A DNA stretch of 64,000 nt from contig OZ024870.1 in assembly GCA_964017185.1 (NCBI GenBank), positions 29,163,621 through 29,227,620 of the forward strand, written 5' to 3'. The notes beneath the pieces are model-generated. The model was given only the letters and a program-made list of their open reading frames with translations, ran no database searches and was not told the DNA's origin. The DNA comes from Rugalucina vietnamica. Lineage: Eukaryota; Mollusca; Bivalvia; Lucinida; Lucinidae. Position 1 is the stretch's first letter. Each line of letters opens with the position of its first letter. Shown here in pieces: positions 1 through 12,700 of this stretch. A program made the position numbers and the translations under genes.

Positions 1-2310
1 AGCTCTCTATATTTTTAGTTGCTGACGTATTAAGTTTTTTTGGTAGTATACCCCATCAATTTTTTCTGGTATACCCCATCAATTTTTTCTGTGATTTTTC
101 TCTAATATTTAAAGTTTTTATCACTATTCAAAAAAGTAAGTCAGATTGTTTAAGAGACTTACCAAGTGGTTTTAAAGCGTTATTTTAGCAATCATTTGAT
201 ACCGATTTAAGCTTTCTAGGGCTTTTTGTCGATGAGGTATTAGCAGTTTTATTGGTATACCCCCTTCGTTTGCAAGTGATTTTTCTCTTATATCGTAAGT
301 TTTTTTTTAAATATTTGAGCAACAAGAAAGTCAGTTTGTTTATATACTTGTTACATGGTTTTATAATATTGTCAAAGCAATCATATTATAGCATTTTTAG
401 TCTCTAGAACTTTTGGTTATTGAGATATATACGTTTCCGTTGGTATACCCCTAAATTTTTCTGAGATTTTTTATCTAATATTTAAAGTTCTCATCACTAT
501 TTCATCAATGAGAAAGTCAAATTATTTATGTTTTTATCACATGATTAAAGAAAGTTATTCTAGCAATCATTTGATACCAATTTTAGCTCTCTAGATCTTT
601 TGGTTACTGATATATTAGCAGTTTTCTTGGTATACCCCCTTCGTTTGCCAATGTTTTTTTTTTCCTATAGCTTAAGTTCTCTTAAATATTCGAGAAAGAA
701 AAAACATATTTTGTTTATATACCTTTCACATGGTTATAGAATATTGTCGTAGTAATCGTTTGATACCAATTTCAGCTGTTTAGGACTTTTGGTTGCTGAG
801 AAATATACGTTTCCGTTGGTATATCCCCTATATATTTCTGAGATTTTTATCCAATATTTAAAGTTTTCATCTATATTCCAACAATGAGAAAGTCAAATTA
901 TTTATGTTCTTTATCTTATGCTTATAGAACATTATTCTTGCAATCATTTGATACCAATTTTAGCTCTCTAGAGCTTTTGGTCACTGATATATCAGCAGTT
1001 TTATTGGTATACCCCCTTCGTTTGCAAATGTTTTTTCTTCTATAGCTTAAGTTCTCTTAAATATTCGAGAAACAAGAAAGACATTTTATTTATATACCCT
1101 TTACATGGTTATAGAATATTGTCATAGCAATCATTTGATACCAATTTCAGCTGTCTAGGACTTTTGGTTGCTGAGATATATACGTTTCCGTTGGCATACC
1201 CCCTATATTTTTCTGAGATTTTTATCTAATATTTTAAGTTAGCATCTATATTCCAACAATGAGAAAGTCAAATTAATTATGTTTCTTATCTAATGATTAT
1301 AGAACATAATTCTAACAATCATTTGATTCAAATTTTAGCTCTCTAAAGCTTTTGGTCACTGAGATATCAGCAGTTTTATTTGTATACCCCCTTCGTTTGC
1401 CAGTGATTTTTCTCCTATATCTGAAGTTCCCTTAAGTATTTGCGCTACAAGAAAGTCAGCTTATTGATATATCTAATTGTATAATTATAAAATATTGTTA
1501 TAGCAATCATTTGATACCAATTTCTGTTCTTTATGACTTTTGGTTCCTGAGAAATACACGTTTTCGAAGGTATACCCCCTCCATTTTCTGTAATTTTTCT
1601 CTAATATTTAAAGTTTCCTCAATATTTGAACAGCACAAAAGTCTGAGTATTAATATATCTTATTATGTCGTTTTAGAATGTTATCATAGCAATCATTTGT
1701 TACAAACTTCAGCTCTCTATGGCTTTTGGCTGCTGAGCTATAAACGTTTCTGTAGGTATACCCCCTACATTGGTCTGTGATTTGTCTCTAAAATTGAAAG
1801 TTCTTATCAATATTTGAACACCAAGAAGGTCAAAATCATTCTGTAGTTTTTCACATTAATATAGAACATTATCATAACAATAATTTAATACAAGTTTCAA
1901 GTCTTTGGAGTTTTTGGTTGCTGAGATATCTGAATTTCGTTGATTTTTCCCCTTCGTTTATCTGTCATTTTTCTCTAATATCTGAAGTTCTTTTTTAATA
2001 TTTGAGCCTTAAGATAGCCATCTTGTTTATATATCTTATTATATGGTTATAGAGCATTGTCATAGCAATCATTTGATACCAATTCAAGCTCTTTAGAGAT
2101 TTTGGTTGCTGAGATATAAACAACTGTGCTGGTATTCTCCATTTTCTGTGATTATAGTCTAATACATGCAGTTTTCATTAATATTCGAACACCAGGAAGT
2201 CAGTTTGATAATTATATCTTATTACATAGTTATATAGCATTGCAAAAGCAATCATTTGATACCTATTTCTGCTTTCTAGGTCTATCAGTAGCCAAGATAC
2301 ATGTGGTAAT
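1..2310. repeat. 188-bp satellite array, about 12 copies
   Basis: The motif CAATCATTTGATACC recurs near 190, 378, 566, 753, 940, 1129, 1316, 1504, 1691, 1880, 2068 and 2249, a period of about 188 bp. Each unit also carries a GGTATACCCC box and a TCTAATATTTAAAGTT box. Between about 560 and 1400 two versions alternate. One reads TTTTAGCTCTCTAG followed by AGCAGTTTTATTGGTATAC. The other reads TTTCAGCTGTTTAGGAC followed by TATACGTTTCCGTTGG. This makes a 376-bp dimer the likely amplified unit. The array runs off the left edge and decays to the right. Short open frames in it have no protein-like features. Confidence 0.9.
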
Positions 2311-2329
2311 ATAGGTGTACCACCTTACT

Positions 2330-3384
2330 ATCTGCGCTTATTAGGGATTGTATTGAACACTCCGTGATTTTAGGTGACACAAATGGGCATTAAAGTGATC
2401 CTCTGACCAAACTGGCACCCTTGAGCATTTGTTCTAGGGGTTCAAATTACATCCTATAACCCAAACCAAACCCTTCAAATGGCAATATAATTATTTTCCC
2501 TTTGTAAATTTTGATTTTCGTCATTTTCATTAATATTCATGAAAATGCAAATGAGATGATTTTCATTTAGGCCCATGGCATCAACAAATTTGTAAAATAT
2601 AATAATTGATACAATAACAAGGAGTCACAATGATAGTTTAGGCCTGAAATTAGTTTTTATGGGATAATTGATTTTTAACTTCTTTTTTTTTTCATTTTAA
2701 TGTTTTAATGAAAATTCATGAATATGCAAGTAAGATAACTTCCATTACTTATCATAGGATAAAAGGGATGTGTCTAAGCTTAAGAATGAGACCAAGTTCA
2801 ATGGTCTAGGATAAAAAACAATTGAGATATTTTCAGTTTTCTATGTGTACCCCCATTATTGACGCAAAAATTGAATATTTAGAGTAATTTAATAAAACAT
2901 ATCGTAAACCGCAAACGCCTCGACTTTCAGATGGCAGAAAACAGGATTTGATAGCTTTTTCAATGTACTTTTAAGGAATAATAGTGTAGAAATTTCCTTT
3001 GGAGAGGAAAGGGGGATATGGATAGCTAGAAGACTATTCCCTGTTTTTTTTTTGTGTTGAAATGACGTTTTTTTAATTATGGGGTATCGTAAATAACATG
3101 TCGTTTCACCATTAAAGCTACCAGCAATGCAAGTCCCCCCGATTTTTTACATGTCTACAAACATAGTCCTACATGAAAATCATAAGGGGATTTGTTCAGG
3201 CCAGATGGTACCGACCCCCAAAATTTACGGTATTGGCTCATGGACCATTATTAGTGAGAACTTGGAAGAATTCACGAGGCAACCAATTCGCGAATATTAG
3301 CGAAATTTAAGTTCTCGCGAATATTTCCGGATCTACAGTATCACAAAGATCATAACTAATAGTAGTTTTGGTATTTTATCATAG
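2330..3384. other. non-coding, no recognised feature
   Basis: AT-rich DNA, with no convincing exon and no clear repeat structure by eye. It probably lies in an intron of, or upstream of, the visible BRD8-like exons. Confidence 0.5.
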
Positions 3385-3446
3385 CCAGAAGTTCCACTGG
3401 ATCCAGGAGAGGGGTTCCAAGGGGACCAAGAAGATCTATTGCTACT
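3385..3446 (+). CDS. possible internal exon of the BRD8-like gene
   Basis: A 62-bp segment bounded by TTTTATCATAG on the left and GTAAGT on the right, which is a good donor. If spliced straight to 6616 it is read in the frame that gives an Arg/Ser/Gly/Pro-rich peptide (RSSTGSRRGVPRGPRRSIAT). That would suit the low-complexity region upstream of a BRD8 bromodomain, but all three frames are open over this short length. The call rests on splice signals, composition and phase only. Other exons could lie between it and 6616. Confidence 0.4.
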
Positions 3447-3489
3447 GTAAGTGGTGTTTTATTTTGCACAATTATGTAAATACCTGGGG

Positions 3490-3705
3490 GCAGTTGTTCA
3501 AAACTTCATTAGCTTAATGCTGTCATCAAGCCCTCAATTTGTTAACCATATATTGACTTCTAAAGCAAGTACACTGTTATTTTTTGTTGAAAAAATGTGA
3601 GATTCTCACATTTTATCAACAAAAAATAACAGTGTATTTGTAATATTCATGTTTGAAATTTTGACGAAACGCTAACTAACAACATTATTAATTTTGAACA
3701 ACTGG
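3490..3705. mobile_element. palindromic MITE, family P1, copy 1
   Basis: The ends read CAGTTGTTCAAAACTT and TTTTGAACAACTGG. The centre is a near-perfect palindrome, ACTGTTATTTTTTGTTG and its complement around GTGAGATTCTCAC. The same element recurs at 14989, 17290, 17707 and 59765. It has no coding capacity. Confidence 0.8.
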
Positions 3706-3882
3706 CATTTTTGGGAAAATGACAAGTCAAAGATCCTTGAATCCACTTATGTAAATACTCTAGATAGTAAAACAAATTGTTTTTGTGTGCGATTAATTTT
3801 TGCGATATTCGAGAGGAACAAACAATGGCAAAAATATATCACTGCGAAAATGTTGGGTCAAATGGAGACATCATTGATGATT

Positions 3883-5364
3883 ATACCCCCGGCATTTATG
3901 CCGACGGGTATATAGTTTTCGCTTTTCCGTTCGTCCGTTCGTATGTTCGTTAGTTCGTTAGTTCGTTGGTTCGTTAGTTCAGTTAAAATGTCAAAGTTTT
4001 GGTTAAAGTTTCTCTGCTGGTGTATATCTCATGAACTATATATCAGAAACCATTCATATTTGGACTATAGGTACCCTATAGGGTTAGCTTTGTTTCTATG
4101 AGTTTGGACCCCAGGGTCCATGCCCGGGGGTGGGGCTAGAGTTCAAAATCTAGGTCACCTTTAATTTGCGTCAAAGTTTTGGTTAAAGTTTCTCTATTGG
4201 TGTATATCTCATGAACTATATATCAGAAACCATTCATATTTGGACTATAGGTACCCTATAGGGTTGGCTTTGTTTCTATGAGTTTGGACCCCAGGGTCCA
4301 TGCCCGGGGGTGGGGCTAGAGTTCAAAATCTAGGTCACCTATGATTTGCGTCAAAGTTTTGGTTAAAGTTTCTTTGTTGGTGTATATCTCATGAACTATA
4401 TATCAGAAACCATTCATATTTGGACTATAGGTACCCTATAGGGTTGGCTTTGTTTCTATGAGTTTGGACCCCAGGGTCCATGCCCGGGGGTGGGGCTAGA
4501 GTTCAAAATCTAGGTCACCTTTGATTTGCGTCAAAGTTTTGGTTAAAGTTTCTCTATTGGTGTATATCTCATGAACTATATATCAGAAACCATTCATATT
4601 TGGACTATAGGTACCCTATAGGGTTAGCTTTGTTTCTATGAGTTTGGACCCCAGGGTCCATGCCCGGGGGTGGGGCTAGAGTTCAAAATCTAGGTCACCT
4701 TTGATTTGCGTCAAAGTTTTGGTTAAAGTTTCTCTATTGGTGTATATCTCATGAACTATATATCAGAAACCATTCATATTTGGACTATAGGTACCCTATA
4801 GGGTTAGCTTTGTTTCTATGAGTTTGGACCCCAGGGTCCATGCCCGGGGGTGGGGCTAGAGTTCAAAATCTAGGTCACCTTTGATTTGCGTCAAAGTTTT
4901 GGTTAAAGTTTCTCTATTGGTGTATATCTCATGAACTATATATCAGAAACCATTCATATTTGGACTATAGGTACCCTATAGGGTTAGCTTTGTTTCTATG
5001 AGTTTGGACCCCAGGGTCCATGCCCGGGGGTGGGGCTAGAGTTCAAAATCTAGGTCACCTTTAATTTGCTTCAAAGTTTTGGTTAAAGTTTCGCTTTTGG
5101 TGTATATCTCATAAACTATATATCAGAAACCATTCAAATTTGGACTATAGGTACCCTATAGGGTTGGCTTTGTTTCTATGAGTTTGGACCCAAGGGTCCA
5201 TGCCCGGGGGTGGGGCTAGAGTTCAAAATCTAGGTCACCTTTAATTTGCGTCAAAGTTTTGGTTAAAGTTTCTCTAGTGGGGTATATCTCATGAGCCAAT
5301 CATCAGAAGCCATTCATATTTGGACTATAGGTACCCTATAGGGTATAGAGTTTGGTCCATGTCG

Positions 5365-5397
<33 letters not shown>

Positions 5398-5420
5398 GCG
5401 CTTGAGTTCAAGATCTAGGA
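3883..5420 (+). mobile_element. Helitron-like non-autonomous element with 180-bp tandem repeats
   Basis: The element opens with a hairpin (GGCATTTATGCC), followed by a CGTTCGTTAGTTCGTTAG-type simple repeat. Eight units of exactly 180 bp follow, with TGGTTAAAGTTTC at about 4000, 4180, 4360, 4540, 4720, 4900, 5080 and 5260. Each unit carries GGTACCCTATAGGGTT and GTTTGGACCCCAGGGTCC. Inner units are nearly identical, which points to recent homogenisation, while the last two diverge. The array ends in a G run of about 30 at 5367-5396. Hairpin plus simple repeat plus tandem core resembles the bivalve pearl/HINE type. Assignment to Helitrons is inference. Confidence 0.75.
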
Positions 5421-5429
5421 CATCAGTAC

Positions 5430-6300
5430 TTTTATTATTACTATTTTTTTTTTTAATTTAGACTGACATTCTATTTTCATTTTCCATCTAGGACTGAGGA
5501 CCTGACCCTCAATGTCCGTGATTAAGTCCTAGATGGAGTACACAAGTCAGCTCTGTGTACTGCTCTAAAGAAGATATGTCACTCTAAAAACTACACTTCC
5601 TCATGTCTGTGGTCAAAGTGCTTTAGAATGCACACTTCTATAAAGTATTTGATAAGGGTACTGTCTTTTGTTCGGGATTTGTGATTCAATGTCACAGGTG
5701 TACATGTGCTGGGTGGTTGTGGGAGGGAGAAGGAGGACTGGGTGACCACCAGCCGGGGGTATACGTGCCTCTCAAGGCACTTTTTCTAGTTTATCCTATT
5801 TCAAATTTTCATCAGAATATGCAAATTATTACTTACCTTTGTCAATCTGGTCATTATGCTAATTATCGGTGAAAGTTATTTTTGAGGATTTTGCAATTGT
5901 CAAAAAATAACTTTCTCAAAAATGTCCCTGAAGATAAAAACAAAATAAATAGCTGTGAAAATATGTTGGGTTACAGTTATTTGTAATAAAGTCTCACAAG
6001 AGTGATTTTTACTTCTAGAGAAAATATCATAAAGGAAAACTGAAGCTTTTACCTTTCTTGTTTAGGCATTAGATGTTGGAGTAGGGTATTGTTAAAATAA
6101 TTTTAAAGCAGAAAAATGGAGTAAAATATTGAAAATTGATTTGAAAATGTAATAATTTGACCCTGTAAGGCATTTCAGTTAAGTTTGGACAGATGGCTGT
6201 TAAATCAGGTGTAACATAAGATGTCTTGCTCAACCTTGGACAAAAGGTGGGGCAGTAGAATGCCGTCCCACCCCATATCCAACTTTTGATACAGAGTCTG
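5430..6300. other. intronic, no recognised gene
   Basis: The only structure seen is a short inverted repeat, CCATCTAGGACT near 5486 and AGTCCTAGATGG near 5525. No exon with matching splice sites was found. Confidence 0.4.
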
Positions 6301-6560
6301 ATGGTCAACTTAGCACCTCGGTTCTCAGGATGATATGTCCGTGTAATGAATACCCCCTCGTACCCCACTTTTAAACAGTAAAATGGGTATACAGGGGTAT
6401 ACAGATTTTCTCATTTTTGTTCCAAAACATAGATTGTGGATACTCATTAGAGCCGAGGGGATTCAAACGTGACCTACAATCTATGTTTTGAGTAAAAATA
6501 GAAAGATATCAAAATTTTTCAATTGAAAATTTTAAAAATTGACAGTTAAAAGAAAATCAT
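6300..6560. mobile_element. palindromic MITE, family P3, copy 1
   Basis: The TGTCCGTGTAATGAATACCCC end, a GGGTATACAGGGGTATAC box, and the paired AAAACATAGATTGTGG and CCTACAATCTATGTTTTGAG arms match the family also seen at 10420, 21309, 26208, 39251, 56022 and 63665. It ends about 55 bp before the BRD8-like exon at 6616, so it sits in the branch-point neighbourhood of that intron. Confidence 0.75.
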
Positions 6561-6615
6561 TTTATTGGATGGACATGTTTTTAATGTAAAAAATGCAAGG
6601 CTTTTATTATGTCAG

Positions 6616-6761
6616 GATGATGAAAGAAAAGATGAGCTGAGTTCCAGGGCCAGTGACGGAGAATTTACGGATGACGATGATCACTCCTCGGTGGCTACAC
6701 TGACCCACCTCGGCATGTCAGCCTTCTCAGAATCTATACCGGGTAGCCCTGTCTCACACTG
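6616..6761 (+). CDS. BRD8: BRD8-like exon: acidic/Ser-rich linker
   Basis: The acceptor is TTTTATTATGTCAG and the donor G|GTATGT. It encodes DDERKDELSSRASDGEF, then an Asp run, and ends IPGSPVSH. It ends in phase 2; the split codon joins with the next exon to give Cys. Confidence 0.85.
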
Positions 6762-9700
6762 GTATGTTAATAAACATTTTTTATGAACTCCTTTCTGAGT
6801 GTTGAGAGCGGCAACAATCAGCCTACTAAGATTACCAGATTTGCAGGGTCTGCCTTAAGGAGCTGTGTCTCACATTGGTAACCACAGAGCCTATAATATT
6901 AGAATCTTAAATGTGTGTAAAGTACAGATTGTTAAATCTATTCACTGGAACAATGAAAATTCTTTTTAAATAAAGTCTTTGTATTACAATTGTTGTTGGA
7001 AAACATTTAAATTTATATTTCACTATATAACAGTAGTGACACTGAAGATGACAAGGCCTACAAAATCTGGAAGAAGTCTATTATGCTGGTCTGGAGAGCA
7101 GCAGCCAATCACAAGTAAGTCTCTTGGTTACATGATTGTTGGCAGCCAATAATAAGTAGACTCTTTGTCACATGATAGTTGGGAGCCAAGTAAGTCACTT
7201 GGTCACATGATTTAGGGGTGTTAGCTTCCATCTCGGATCCAATAATTATTTTGGTTTGAAATATTATTCATTGGTGGCACAGAGATTGTTCTTTAGCAAG
7301 ACACAATATTATTGGTTAATATCTTGGAGTGGTGTCTCCGTCTGGAAAGTTTTGAATGACTAAACGTTTGTTGACTGGGATGTTTCATCACAAAACAAAT
7401 ATATAGAGGATATTCAAGTTTTTGGAGTGAATATGAGTTTTATTTCATTGAGTGAAGTGAAATTTTTTTATATTTCATGAGTGCCGAAGGCACGAATGAA
7501 ATATATAATTTTTCACTTCACGAGATGAAATAAAACTCATATTCACGACAAAAACTTGAATTTTCTTTTTATTATATTGCATGTAGTCATTGTAACGTTG
7601 CGCGCTAAAGCATATGACGTCAAAATCTTAAATGACATCATTACGTCGCTATTGTGTGTGAACTTTCATTGCGTCAACAATAGCATGGATTATAAAATTT
7701 AGTTATGTATAAATTAGAAATGAAACGGTGGAATCGTAATTTGCGTATTCCCAAATCTTATATTTTCACATTTGAAAATATAACTTTTTTATATTTTCAC
7801 ATGTGAAAATATAACTTTTTCAAATATTGGTTATATTTAATACATATTTTTCTATATTTCATCACTTGCCATATAATAAAACAATCTTAATGATGTTTTC
7901 TGTACTGTTAAATGAGATTTGAGTTTTGTTTTCTTACTTCAGATTTGCCAGTGTGTTCCTTCATCCAGTAACCAATGATATTGCTCCTGGGTATACAAGA
8001 GTAGTTAGAAGGTAAATATTGTTGTAGCCATTCATAGGAAATGAGCCTGTGTGTGAGAAAACCAACAATTTGGGTTCTGACCAGGTCTGACACAAACCAG
8101 CCTGTACGGTCACAGAAGCAGGTTAGAAGCTGGAAATTTCAGATTTAAGAAGAGGAGAGGAGCGAAAACAAAGGCGCTGATTAGCTGTGAAGTTACTGCA
8201 CAGCTGATCTACGCCTTTGGTTTCGCATATGCAAATTGTTGGTTTTCTGATGCAGCGGCTCAAATTTATTTATTTAGTTTGTATCCAGCTACAAATAAAT
8301 CTGAACCTTTGGGTCATGGGGTTCATGTATGCACTTAGCAATCTTGAAAATGTTTGCTTAATCCTGACCCAGAGATTAAACAAACTTTTTTTCCTGCTCA
8401 TCTCGGCTGAGTATGGATTTAAACTGCTCACAAATACAGAAATAGCCAAAATGTATTGGCATTGAAGGTATAAACCACCAAAGCCAGTAATTTATTCTGC
8501 AAATAAATGTCAAAATCCAATCAATGTTAGCATTTTAACTTTAATGAGGAGGATAACTTTCATGCTAAGCTGAGTTAAAATTGAGAAAAGTTTTATAACC
8601 TTGGGGACTGGATTTCAGATTTATTAGCTCACCTGAGCCGAAGGCTCATAGGTGAGCTTATAGTATACCCATGCTCCGTCGTCCGTCTGTTATCCATCCG
8701 TCCGTTGTCCGTCGTCCACAATTTCAAAGATCTTCTTCTCTGAAACCGCTGGGCCGATTGTTCTCATATTACACATACACCATCTATAGGGGGAAAGAAT
8801 AATTGTGTTTTTTGTTTTGATCGGATAAGGACTCTGGTTGCTATGGTAACTTATGCTTCCCATAGACTTATAATGGAAAAAAGTTACTATTGCCAGTTTT
8901 TGCTGTCTTGTTGGAGATATTTAAATTTTGTTTTTGCAGAAATGTTTATTGAGTAGTCCTCTACGTTTCATGTTACTTTTGTCCTAATCCTTCATTTTGA
9001 TTGGTTGCAGGGGCCCCATATAGGGCAAAATTTCGAAAAACATCAAAAATCTTCTTCTCAGAAACTGTTAAGGGGATGAAGCCTGTACTTTGTATACATG
9101 TTCCTGACAGTGGCCTCTACATAATTTGTGTTTTTTATTCCAGGCGGATAAGAACTCTGGTTGCTATGGCAACTTAAAGTTTCCATAGACTTATGATGGG
9201 AAAAGTGGAAATCGGCTATTTTTCCGCTAAAATTGCAGACATTTGAATTTTGTTTTTGCAGAAATGTTTATTGAGTAGTGTTTGACGTTTCTTGGGAGTT
9301 TTGTCCTAATCCTTTATATTGATTGGTTGCTGGGGCCCCATAAAGGGCAAAATTTTGAAAAAAAAAAAAAAACAAACATTCAAAAATCTTCTCCTCAGAA
9401 ACTGTCAAGTGGATGAATCCTGTATATGTACTTTGTACACATGTTCCTGACAGTAGCCTCTACATAATTTGTGTTTTTTATTCCAGTCGGGTAAGAACTC
9501 TGGTTGCTATGGTAACTTTAAGTTTCCATAGACTTATAATGGGAAAAGTGGAAATTAGCTATTTTTGGAAAACTGTTGCGGCCTGAGATCTGAAAAGTGG
9601 TAGATGCAAACAAAACAACTAATGGATTAGATGAAGGTATATGATTAATTTAGGTCAAAGTCATCTCTTGACCTTGGCCGGTCTGTCGTCCATACACACT

Positions 9701-12700
9701 TTTCAAAGATTTTTTTCTCTGAAACCTCGTGGCCAATCAAAGCCAAATTTTATATGAAGCATCTATTGGAAGTGGGAACCAATGTATATATAAATAATCC
9801 AGGTCACATGACCAAGATGGCCACCATGCACATATATGGTAAAAACCCTTCAAATATCTTCTTCTCCAGAACCGGTGAACTGATTTCAACGAAACTTTGC
9901 ATGAAGTATGGATGACTCAAGTACTACAATGTATATATAAATCATGACCCTATGGTGACCTTGACCTATTTTATGGCAAGTTCAACATAGGTCGTCAGTG
10001 CATTTGAATGGGGAAAACTTTTGAAATGTCATTTTAAGTGAAAGTCTTGCAGGAAATGGGCAGTAAGACTGAATTTAAATGATTCTGAAAAAAAAATGGA
10101 CCCTAGGGGCTCATCTGCTTTTATAATGTTATTTGAAGGGAAAAATCAGCAGGAAATTGGCAAATGGACAGAATATTGATTATTCTGAAAAAGAAAATGG
10201 CCCAAGGGCTTCATCTGCCCCTGCACTGGGGTTAAATACCATAATATTCAAATATGTTTATTGGTATATGAAGCAGATCTCAGGTGAGCGTTTACAGGAC
10301 CATTGGTCCTCTGGTTTTTCCATATCACATGCTTATGATTGGTTTTCACCCACTCTTTAAAGGTGCTAGTATTTATTTATCTTATTTATAGCTAAATATA
10401 AACTGAAAATATATGTACGTATATTGCATTCTTGACCACAATCTATTTTTTGAGCAAAAATAAGAAAAATATCAAAATTTTTCCAGGGAAAATTTTCATC
10501 TTTATAGCCAAAAATTTTCTGTATATTGCATGGGCATGTTTGCATAATGAACAAACCTGTAATCCAGAGACAACTAATGCAGCTGAGAACAACCAATGCA
10601 TATGTAATCAATGAGCGACAATAGGGTGTAAGGAAAAGACAGGTATTTGCAATCTCAAGCTTTATATTGACTTTATCTCTGTTGATTTTGTTCTAAGTTG
10701 TTTTTTGTCCCTGGATAAGCAGTGTTTGTAGGGCATTGGAGCCTGCGCATGAGAAAGCTAACAATTTGGGTTCCCACCTTGCTCAGATGGTATTGCTTGT
10801 TTGTTCACAATTTTCTGCTTCTTCATACAGGCCCAAAGACTTGAGTACAATAAAACGGCATATTGAGAACGGCACCATACGAACTACAGCAGAGTTCCAA
10901 CACGACATGATGCTCATGTTCACCAACGCCATTATGTACAACAGCTCCAATCATAATGTGTACAGGATGGCTGTTGATATGTATGATGATGTATTGCAAC
11001 AGATTGAGGTCAGTTAATGAACTTTTCTTAAATATAAACAATATGAACCTTCTCTTGAAAAAAAACCAACAATTTAAGTCTCCGAACTGATCCACCACAA
11101 ACCAGCCAGTTACTGCACAGCTGATCTGCACCGTTGTTTTCGCATATGTAGTTTGTTGGTTTTCTTATGCGGCAGCTCATATTGATATTAGAATACATTT
11201 AGAAGCAGAATTTCTTACAATAATGATTATTTGCAGTTTTAAGTAGAAATTATTTACGGATCTCAAGATCTGAAGAATGGCATGAAGAATGGTATACCTT
11301 TGTATGATACGAGTAGATTTGTAAATTATTCCTTTTCGTTACATTTGCAAGAAAACCCTGCGCTGATATAGTGCATAGTCTAGTACTTGTTTTTAGCTCG
11401 ACTGCACGAAGTGCATAGAGCTATTGCAGTCACCCCTGTCGTCCACGTTCCCGTTCCCGTGTGCGTTCCCGTTCCCGTTCCCGTGCGCGTCACACTTGCG
11501 TTAAAGTTTTCTAGAAGTCCATATCTTGACAACCACTCATCAGAAAGCATTCATACTTGGACCATAGATACCCTGTAGGGTTAGCTTTCATTCCATGGCA
11601 TCGGGCCCCTGGGTCCAGGCCTGGGGGGTGGGGCTGGAGGTTAAAATCTAGAACACCTTAAAAAATAGCTATTATTGTGTTAAAGTTTTCTAGAAGTCCA
11701 TATCTTGACAACCACTCATCAGAAAGCATTGATACTTGGGCCATTGACACCCTGTAGGGTCGGCTTTCATTCCATGGCATCAGGTCCCTGGGTCCATGCC
11801 AGGGGGAGGGGCTAGAGGTTAAAATCTAGAACACCATTAATAATAATGGCTTTTCTGTGATATTGTATTCTAGAAGTCTATATGTTGAAAAAATTTTATC
11901 AGAGGGCTTTCATACTGGGACCATAGGTACCCTGTAGGGTTGAGTGTCATTTCATGGCATCAGATCTCTGGGTCCATGCATGGGGGGTGGGGCTGGAGGT
12001 TAAAAACTAGAACACTGTAAAAAATAGATGTACTGCTGTGTAACTTTTACAAGGAGTCCATATCTTGACAACAACTTATCATAAAGCATTCATACTTCGT
12101 ACACTTTAGGTTCCATGGCATCCGACCGGGTCGGAGTCAGGGGGGCGGGGCTAGAGGTCAAAATCTAGAACACCGATTTTTTTTCTTTTTATTTCTTAAT
12201 AGAAACAACTTAGGAAGATGGTTGGTCATTCATCTTTTGACTTTTTGACACTGTCTTGTGTGTCACGACGGTAAGGGTCGGTTGACCTACTTTCCATGGT
12301 TCAGTGATTTTGCCTGATATGTTGACACTCAATTAGTATATTTTCTTACTTCTTTCAGATTATGAGTGAGTACGACCAGGCCTTTGACCCCAATATACTT
12401 ATAGGTCACTGTGACCTAATTTCATGGTTCAGTGATTTCGCCTTATATCTTGACACTCAATTAGTATATTTTCATACTTTTTTCAGATTATGAGTGAGTA
12501 TGACCAGACTTTCGACCCCAATATACTTATAGGTCACTGTGACCTAATTTCACGGTTCAGTGATTTTGCCTTATATCTCGGTACTCAAATGGTTTATGAA
12601 CAAACTTCTTTCAAAGTATGTTTGCTTATGACAAGACCTTTCACCCTGAAGTAGTCCTAGGTCACTGTGACCTAATTTCACGGTTCAGTGATTTTGCCTT

